Under the pieces are notes generated by a model. That model was not told the origin of the DNA and did no database searches. It saw only the letters and a program-made list of their open reading frames with translations. DNA of 64,000 bases from Streptomyces sp. NBC_01116 (GTDB taxonomy: Bacteria; Actinomycetota; Actinomycetes; Streptomycetales; Streptomycetaceae). The stretch spans positions 7,983,501-8,047,500 of the forward strand of contig NZ_CP108644.1 in assembly GCF_041435495.1 (NCBI RefSeq). Reading direction: 5' to 3'. The translations under genes and the position numbers were made by a program. Positions 60,736 to 64,000 of the stretch are shown here, one piece after another (positions within the stretch are counted from its first letter, which is position 1; each line of letters starts with the position of its first letter).

Positions 60736-61787
60736 CGCTCATCGACACCGTGCCCGGCCCTGCCCGCCGGGCCCTGCGTGCACCGGGCGTCCGGATGGGC
60801 GGCCTGGCGCTGCTCGTCGCCGCTGTGGCCTGCGCCGATCTGTTCGCCGGACGGGGCGTCACCCCTGACGGCGTACGGGCGGTGCTGCTCGGCGGAGGCG
60901 ATCCCACCGCCGACCACATCGTGCTCCGGCTCCGGTTGCCCCGGCTGCTGGTGGCGCTGGTCGCCGGAGCCTGCCTCGGGGTGGCCGGGCTCGTGCTCCA
61001 GTCGGCCCTGCGCAACCCGCTGGCCGGGCCCGAAGTCACCGGCGTCACTCCCGGTGCCGTGCTCGGCGCGGTCGCCGCGACCGGCCTGGGCCTGGCGGGC
61101 TGGGAATCCCCCACGGCCGTGGTCGTGGCGTCCTGTCTCGGCGGCTTCGCCGGGGCGGGTCTGCTGTGGCTGCTCGCCGGACGGGACCGGGGCGACCCGG
61201 AACAGACCGCCGTGTACGGGGTCCTCGTGTCGGCGGTGCTCGCCGGGCTCACCGCCGTCGTCCTCCTGGTGGCCCCCGGCGAACTCGGCAGCGTCGTGCA
61301 GTGGTTGATCGGATCCACCGAGGGCCGGGTCTGGCAGCACTGGAATCTGCTCTGGCCGTGGGCCGTCTTCTGGGGCGCGGCGGCCTGGCTGCTCGCGGGG
61401 CCGCTGACCCTCTTGCGCTGCGGCGACGAACAGGCCTCTGCCGCGGGCCTGGCCACCGGCCGGGGCCGGGGAGCGGCGCTGGTCTGCGCCGTGGCGCTGA
61501 CGGCCGGTGCCGTGTCGGCCGTGGGGGCGCTCGGCTTCGTGGGGCTGCTGGTGCCCCATCTGGCGCTGGCCGTCTTCGGGGCCGACCTGCGCATCACCCT
61601 GCCGGGCGCCGCGCTGCTCGGCGCGGCGGTGGTGTGCGGGGCGGACGCCGCCGCCCAACTGCTGTCCCGGCTGCTGGCCACCGGGCTGGACGCGGACCGG
61701 CTGACCCTTCCGGTCGGCGCTCTGACCACGTTCGTGGGGGCGGGGCTGCTGATGGTCGTGGCGCGGCGGCGGGCGGACGAGCGATGA
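60732..61787 (+). CDS. FecCD-type ABC permease
   Basis: The 351-residue protein shares the FecCD blocks of its neighbour (RLPRLLVALVAGACLGVAGLVLQSALRNPLAGPEVTG, ALGFVGLLVPHLAL). The ATG at 60732 overlaps the previous stop (ATGA). Unlike the fused permease at 47627-49771, the two halves are separate genes here, so the two importers are not recent copies. Confidence 0.92.
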   Translation: MTLIDTVPGPARRALRAPGVRMGGLALLVAAVACADLFAGRGVTPDGVRAVLLGGGDPTADHIVLRLRLPRLLVALVAGACLGVAGLVLQSALRNPLAGPEVTGVTPGAVLGAVAATGLGLAGWESPTAVVVASCLGGFAGAGLLWLLAGRDRGDPEQTAVYGVLVSAVLAGLTAVVLLVAPGELGSVVQWLIGSTEGRVWQHWNLLWPWAVFWGAAAWLLAGPLTLLRCGDEQASAAGLATGRGRGAALVCAVALTAGAVSAVGALGFVGLLVPHLALAVFGADLRITLPGAALLGAAVVCGADAAAQLLSRLLATGLDADRLTLPVGALTTFVGAGLLMVVARRRADER

Positions 61788-61930
61788 CGGAGAGCGGTAC
61801 GCGGACACGGCGCGGCGAAACGGGTGTCGGCGCGGCACCGGCACCGGCATCTATACATCGGCATCGACACATCGACATCAACGGAAGTGGAGGACGGCGG
61901 ATGAGGAGGGTGGCATGCCGGAAGGTCTGA
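61784..61930 (+). CDS. Possible 48-residue His/Arg-rich peptide
   Basis: An ATG at 61784 overlaps the permease stop (ATGA) and opens a short frame containing SIHRHRHIDING, running 16 bases into the ATPase gene. The region encoding it has tandem CATCG-type repeats. Translational coupling and a metal-binding-like His cluster make it worth noting, but codon use and position equally fit a chance ORF. Confidence 0.25.
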   Translation: MTESGTRTRRGETGVGAAPAPASIHRHRHIDINGSGGRRMRRVACRKV

Positions 61931-62823
61931 CCGGACAAGTGGAGCCGGGCCCGGTGGGGACGGCGGCCGGTCCGGAAGCGGAGCCGGACGTCGTGCCCGG
62001 CCCGGAGGTCGTCCGGGCGGAGGGGCTGGCCTTCGGCTACCCCGGACGGATGGTCCTGCGCGGGGTGGACCTGAGCGTCCGCGCCGGCGAACTGGTCGCC
62101 CTGATCGGGTTGAACGGCTGCGGCAAGAGCACCTTCCTCAAGCTCGCCGCCGGACTGCTCACCCCGAGCGGCGGGCGCGTCCTGCTCGAAGGCGACGACG
62201 TGGCGCGGCTCCCCCGCCGCACCGCGGCCCGGCGCGTCGCGCTGCTCCACCAATCGGCGCCCGCGGTACCTGGACTGACCGTGCGTCAACTGGTGCGGCA
62301 GGGCCGCTATGCGGCCCGAGGGCCGCTCGGGATGCTGCGGGAGGGCGACGACGAGGTGACGTCCCGGGCGCTCGCGGACGTCGGTGTCACCGACTGGGCC
62401 GACCGGCCCGTGGACGTGCTGTCCGGAGGTGAACGCCAGCGGGTCCGGCTGGCCATGGCCCTGGCCCAGGACGCCCGTGTGCTCTTCCTCGACGAGCCGA
62501 CCACCTATCTCGATCTGCGGCACCAACTGGAGGTGCTCCAGACGGTCGTACGGCTGCGCGCCGAGCGTCGGCTGACGGTGGTGATGGTGCTGCACGACCT
62601 CAACCACGCCGCGCGGTTCGCCGATCGCATCGTCGCGCTGCGTGAGGGGCGCGTCGCCGCCGACGGGCCTCCGGCCGAGGTGGTCACCCGGCGTCTGCTG
62701 GCCGAAGTCCTCGGCGTGGAGGGCCGGGTGGGGATCGACAGCGCCGGGGGCTGGCCCGTCTGTTACCCAGATCACCCTCTCGATCCGCTCCAGCTATTGC
62801 GGAATGAAAATCATATTCATTAG
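61915..62823 (+). CDS. ATP-binding protein of the metallophore ABC importer
   Basis: The 302-residue FepC-like ATPase has Walker A GLNGCGKST, signature LSGGERQRVRLAMA, Walker B VLFLDEPTTYLD and H-loop VLHDLNHAA. The ATG at 61915 follows GAGGAGGGTGG. The last codons (NENHIH) overlap a Zur-like box for the downstream peptide gene. It energises the two FecCD permeases. Confidence 0.93.
   Translation: MPEGLTGQVEPGPVGTAAGPEAEPDVVPGPEVVRAEGLAFGYPGRMVLRGVDLSVRAGELVALIGLNGCGKSTFLKLAAGLLTPSGGRVLLEGDDVARLPRRTAARRVALLHQSAPAVPGLTVRQLVRQGRYAARGPLGMLREGDDEVTSRALADVGVTDWADRPVDVLSGGERQRVRLAMALAQDARVLFLDEPTTYLDLRHQLEVLQTVVRLRAERRLTVVMVLHDLNHAARFADRIVALREGRVAADGPPAEVVTRRLLAEVLGVEGRVGIDSAGGWPVCYPDHPLDPLQLLRNENHIH
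62805..62819 (+). promoter_or_regulatory. Zur-like box upstream of the small peptide gene
   Basis: TGAAAATCATATTCA matches the Zur core TGAAAATGATTTTCA at 13 of 15 positions and forms an imperfect palindrome (ATGAA...TTCAT). It sits at the very end of the ATPase gene, 78 bases before the peptide ATG, so the peptide/modification genes may have their own zinc-controlled promoter. Confidence 0.65.
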
Positions 62824-62896
62824 TGTCTGTGCTGCGGCACGCACCAGCGCCGCGACCGAAACACCCATCCGATCCGACCGAATGGAGATTCAACTC

Positions 62897-63031
62897 ATGG
62901 AGAACAACAAGGTGTTCAGCCCGATCGCCGACCAGGGCCAGCTCGCCCACCTCTCCGCCACCCACTCGAACGCCCTCGTCGAGAACCCCTTCGACGACGC
63001 CGTCGAGGCCGACACCGCGGCCGAGAAGTAA
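62897..63031 (+). CDS. 44-residue leader-like peptide, candidate RiPP precursor
   Basis: The small gene starts at ATG 62897, with GGAGAT seven bases upstream; an in-frame ATG at 62882 lacks a ribosome site. The product starts MENNKVFSPIADQGQLAHL, continues with SATHSNAL and VENPFDD, and ends in an acidic Ala-rich tail (AVEADTAAEK). It is hydrophilic, with no signal peptide, no Cys, and a few Ser/Thr in the middle. Size, composition and position before a strong hairpin and a probable cyclodehydratase-partner gene fit a RiPP precursor. The core cannot be assigned; with no Cys, Ser/Thr would be the modified residues. A regulatory small protein is an alternative. Confidence 0.6.
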   Translation: MENNKVFSPIADQGQLAHLSATHSNALVENPFDDAVEADTAAEK

Positions 63032-63071
63032 GCGACGCCTGCCGCTGACGGCAGATTCCCCGCGTAGCGCG

Positions 63072-63112
63072 GGGGCGGGCCCGCCCGGTCACATCCCGGG
63101 CGGGCCCGCCCC
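63072..63112 (+). terminator. Perfect 17-bp hairpin between peptide and next gene
   Basis: GGGGCGGGCCCGCCCGG and its exact complement flank a 7-base loop, 40 bases past the peptide stop and 62 bases before the next start. Such partial terminators are common after RiPP precursor genes, giving more precursor than enzyme transcript. Confidence 0.8.
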
Positions 63113-63174
63113 GTTCGGCCCCGAACCTCCCCGCACCTCTGCTCCCGTTCCCGCTTCCAGCTCCGGAGGATTCC

Positions 63175-64000
63175 GTGACCCGCAGTCGACTCGCTCCCGG
63201 CACCGGGATCGTCACCGTCCCCGGTGGCGCCCCCGTGCTCCGGACCTCCGGCGGGGAGTTCCTGCGCATCGACACCGGCGGTGTCGCCGCTGAGGACCTG
63301 GTACGCCGGCTGACGGGGGAGGAGGCGCCGGGCGAGGGTGCGGACACCACCGGACTCGCCCGGCTCGTCGCGGCCTTCGAGACGGGCGGGCACGCGGTGT
63401 CCACCCCGCCGCGGGCCCCGCTCGACGGCCGGACCGTCCACGTCCTCGGCGCGCCCGTGCTCACCGAGCCGCTCGCACGCTGCGCCGGGGCGGAGGGGGC
63501 CGAGGTCCACCGGATCACCCCGGACGGTGTGGCGGAGCTGGTCCGGGCGGCCCCGGACCGTGGTGCGGAAGGAAGCGTCGCGGTGGTGTGGTGCCTCGAC
63601 TCACCCGTGCCCGAAGGGCTTTGGGGCACGGCGGACCGGCTGCCCGGGCGGCGCGTGGCCTGGCTGCGCTGCCACCGCGAGGGCGTCCACAGCTGGACCG
63701 AACCCCTTGCCGCGGTCCCGGGAGACGTGACCTCCCGTCACGTCCGGCTCCGCAGACTCGCGGCCACCCCCGCCCACCGCGAACTCGCCGCCTACTGGGC
63801 CGGACACCGGACCCCCGACACGGGACCGCACCCCAGCGAAGCCTCCGCCGCCCTGATCGCCGCACTCCTCACCGCCGACCTGATCGCCTGGGCCGAAGCC
63901 GAAGCCGAAGCCGAAGCCGAAGCCGAAGCCGAAGCCGAAGCCGGGGGCAGGGGCAGGGCCCCGGCCGATGCCGGGCCGGGCCGGGCGGCCGTTCTCCCGG
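63175..64000 (+). CDS. Probable RiPP-modification protein (cyclodehydratase E1/ThiF-like), partial
   Basis: The gene starts at GTG 63175 with a perfect GGAGGATTCC ribosome site and stays open to the window end (275 codons seen). The start MTRSRLAPGTGIVTVPGG with PVLRTSGGEFLRIDTGG resembles the winged-helix leader-binding N-terminus of TOMM E1 proteins. A VVWCLDSP strand, RVAWLRCHREGVHSWTEPL and LRRLAATPAHRELAAYW fit the degenerate ThiF-like part that follows in these partners of YcaO enzymes. No CxxC zinc pair is seen in this part. A run of Glu-Ala repeats lies near residues 240-256. It probably binds the leader of the 44-residue peptide. The assignment rests on short motifs and context. Confidence 0.5.
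   Translation, partial: MTRSRLAPGTGIVTVPGGAPVLRTSGGEFLRIDTGGVAAEDLVRRLTGEEAPGEGADTTGLARLVAAFETGGHAVSTPPRAPLDGRTVHVLGAPVLTEPLARCAGAEGAEVHRITPDGVAELVRAAPDRGAEGSVAVVWCLDSPVPEGLWGTADRLPGRRVAWLRCHREGVHSWTEPLAAVPGDVTSRHVRLRRLAATPAHRELAAYWAGHRTPDTGPHPSEASAALIAALLTADLIAWAEAEAEAEAEAEAEAEAGGRGRAPADAGPGRAAVLP
63892..63939. repeat. Eight tandem GCCGAA hexamers
   Basis: Eight perfect GCCGAA copies encode an (Ala-Glu)8 run in the partial modification gene. Being hexamers, copy-number changes would keep the frame; the run is probably a flexible acidic or helical linker. Confidence 0.9.

Noticed and set aside
62882..63031. Upstream ATG at 62882 as the start of the small peptide
   Set aside because: It has no ribosome site, whereas ATG 62897 has GGAGAT at a suitable distance.

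Overview
The window is very GC-rich, uses GTG/TTG starts and ATGA/GTGA overlaps freely, and carries several actinomycete signatures: a subtilisin-inhibitor gene, an IdeR/DmdR-type iron box, Zur-controlled zinc-free ribosomal protein paralogues and rare TTA codons. It is almost certainly Streptomyces or a close relative. No rRNA, tRNA, CRISPR array or insertion sequence was recognised.

Layout. 0.1-2.4 kb: a secreted protein of unknown function and a Tat-exported DyP-type haem peroxidase. 2.4-3.3 kb: no convincing gene. 3.3-29.4 kb: a five-gene hybrid NRPS/PKS operon. It mixes AT-less (trans-AT) modules with one cis-AT protein, and adds a KASIII-like enzyme and a stand-alone acyltransferase fused to an ACP. 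The A domain reads as glycine-specific. Several domains are altered: a loading KS with Cys replaced by Ser, a dead truncated AT, a truncated ER, a module split between two proteins, and a TE with Cys as nucleophile. 29.5-30.8 kb: a membrane protein and a YdeI-like protein.

31.0-46.8 kb: a second, apparently separate biosynthetic locus built from two divergent operons. The leftward arm holds an MFS exporter, an ATP-grasp-like ligase, a 59-residue repeat-bearing peptide and an ABC exporter coupled to it. The rightward arm holds an acylating aldehyde dehydrogenase, a 4-hydroxy-2-oxovalerate-type aldolase, a cupin/JmjC oxygenase, an alpha-oxoamine synthase, a CitE/HpcH-type lyase, an ornithine-cyclodeaminase-type dehydrogenase, a second ATP-grasp paralogue, a MaoC-type dehydratase, an NTF2-like protein and an MFS exporter. 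The CitE-like lyase, MaoC dehydratase, alpha-oxoamine synthase and ATP-grasp ligase together recall the logic of ketomethylene pseudopeptide (ketomemicin-type) pathways, but with a different set of partners.

46.9-52.6 kb: a TOPRIM protein, an iron-siderophore ABC importer behind an iron box, and a subtilisin-inhibitor-like protein. 52.8-57.1 kb: a divergent pair of operons around a Zur-like box encoding zinc-free S18, L31, L33, L28 and S14, a COG0523-like protein without a normal P-loop, and an MFS transporter. 57.2-64.0 kb: a beta-propeller-like protein, a second metallophore-type ABC importer behind a Zur-like box, and then a small leader-like peptide with its own Zur-like box, a strong hairpin and the start of a probable peptide-modification gene that runs off the window. 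This last part looks like a metal-responsive RiPP locus and, with the pseudopeptide-like locus, is the most promising new biology here.
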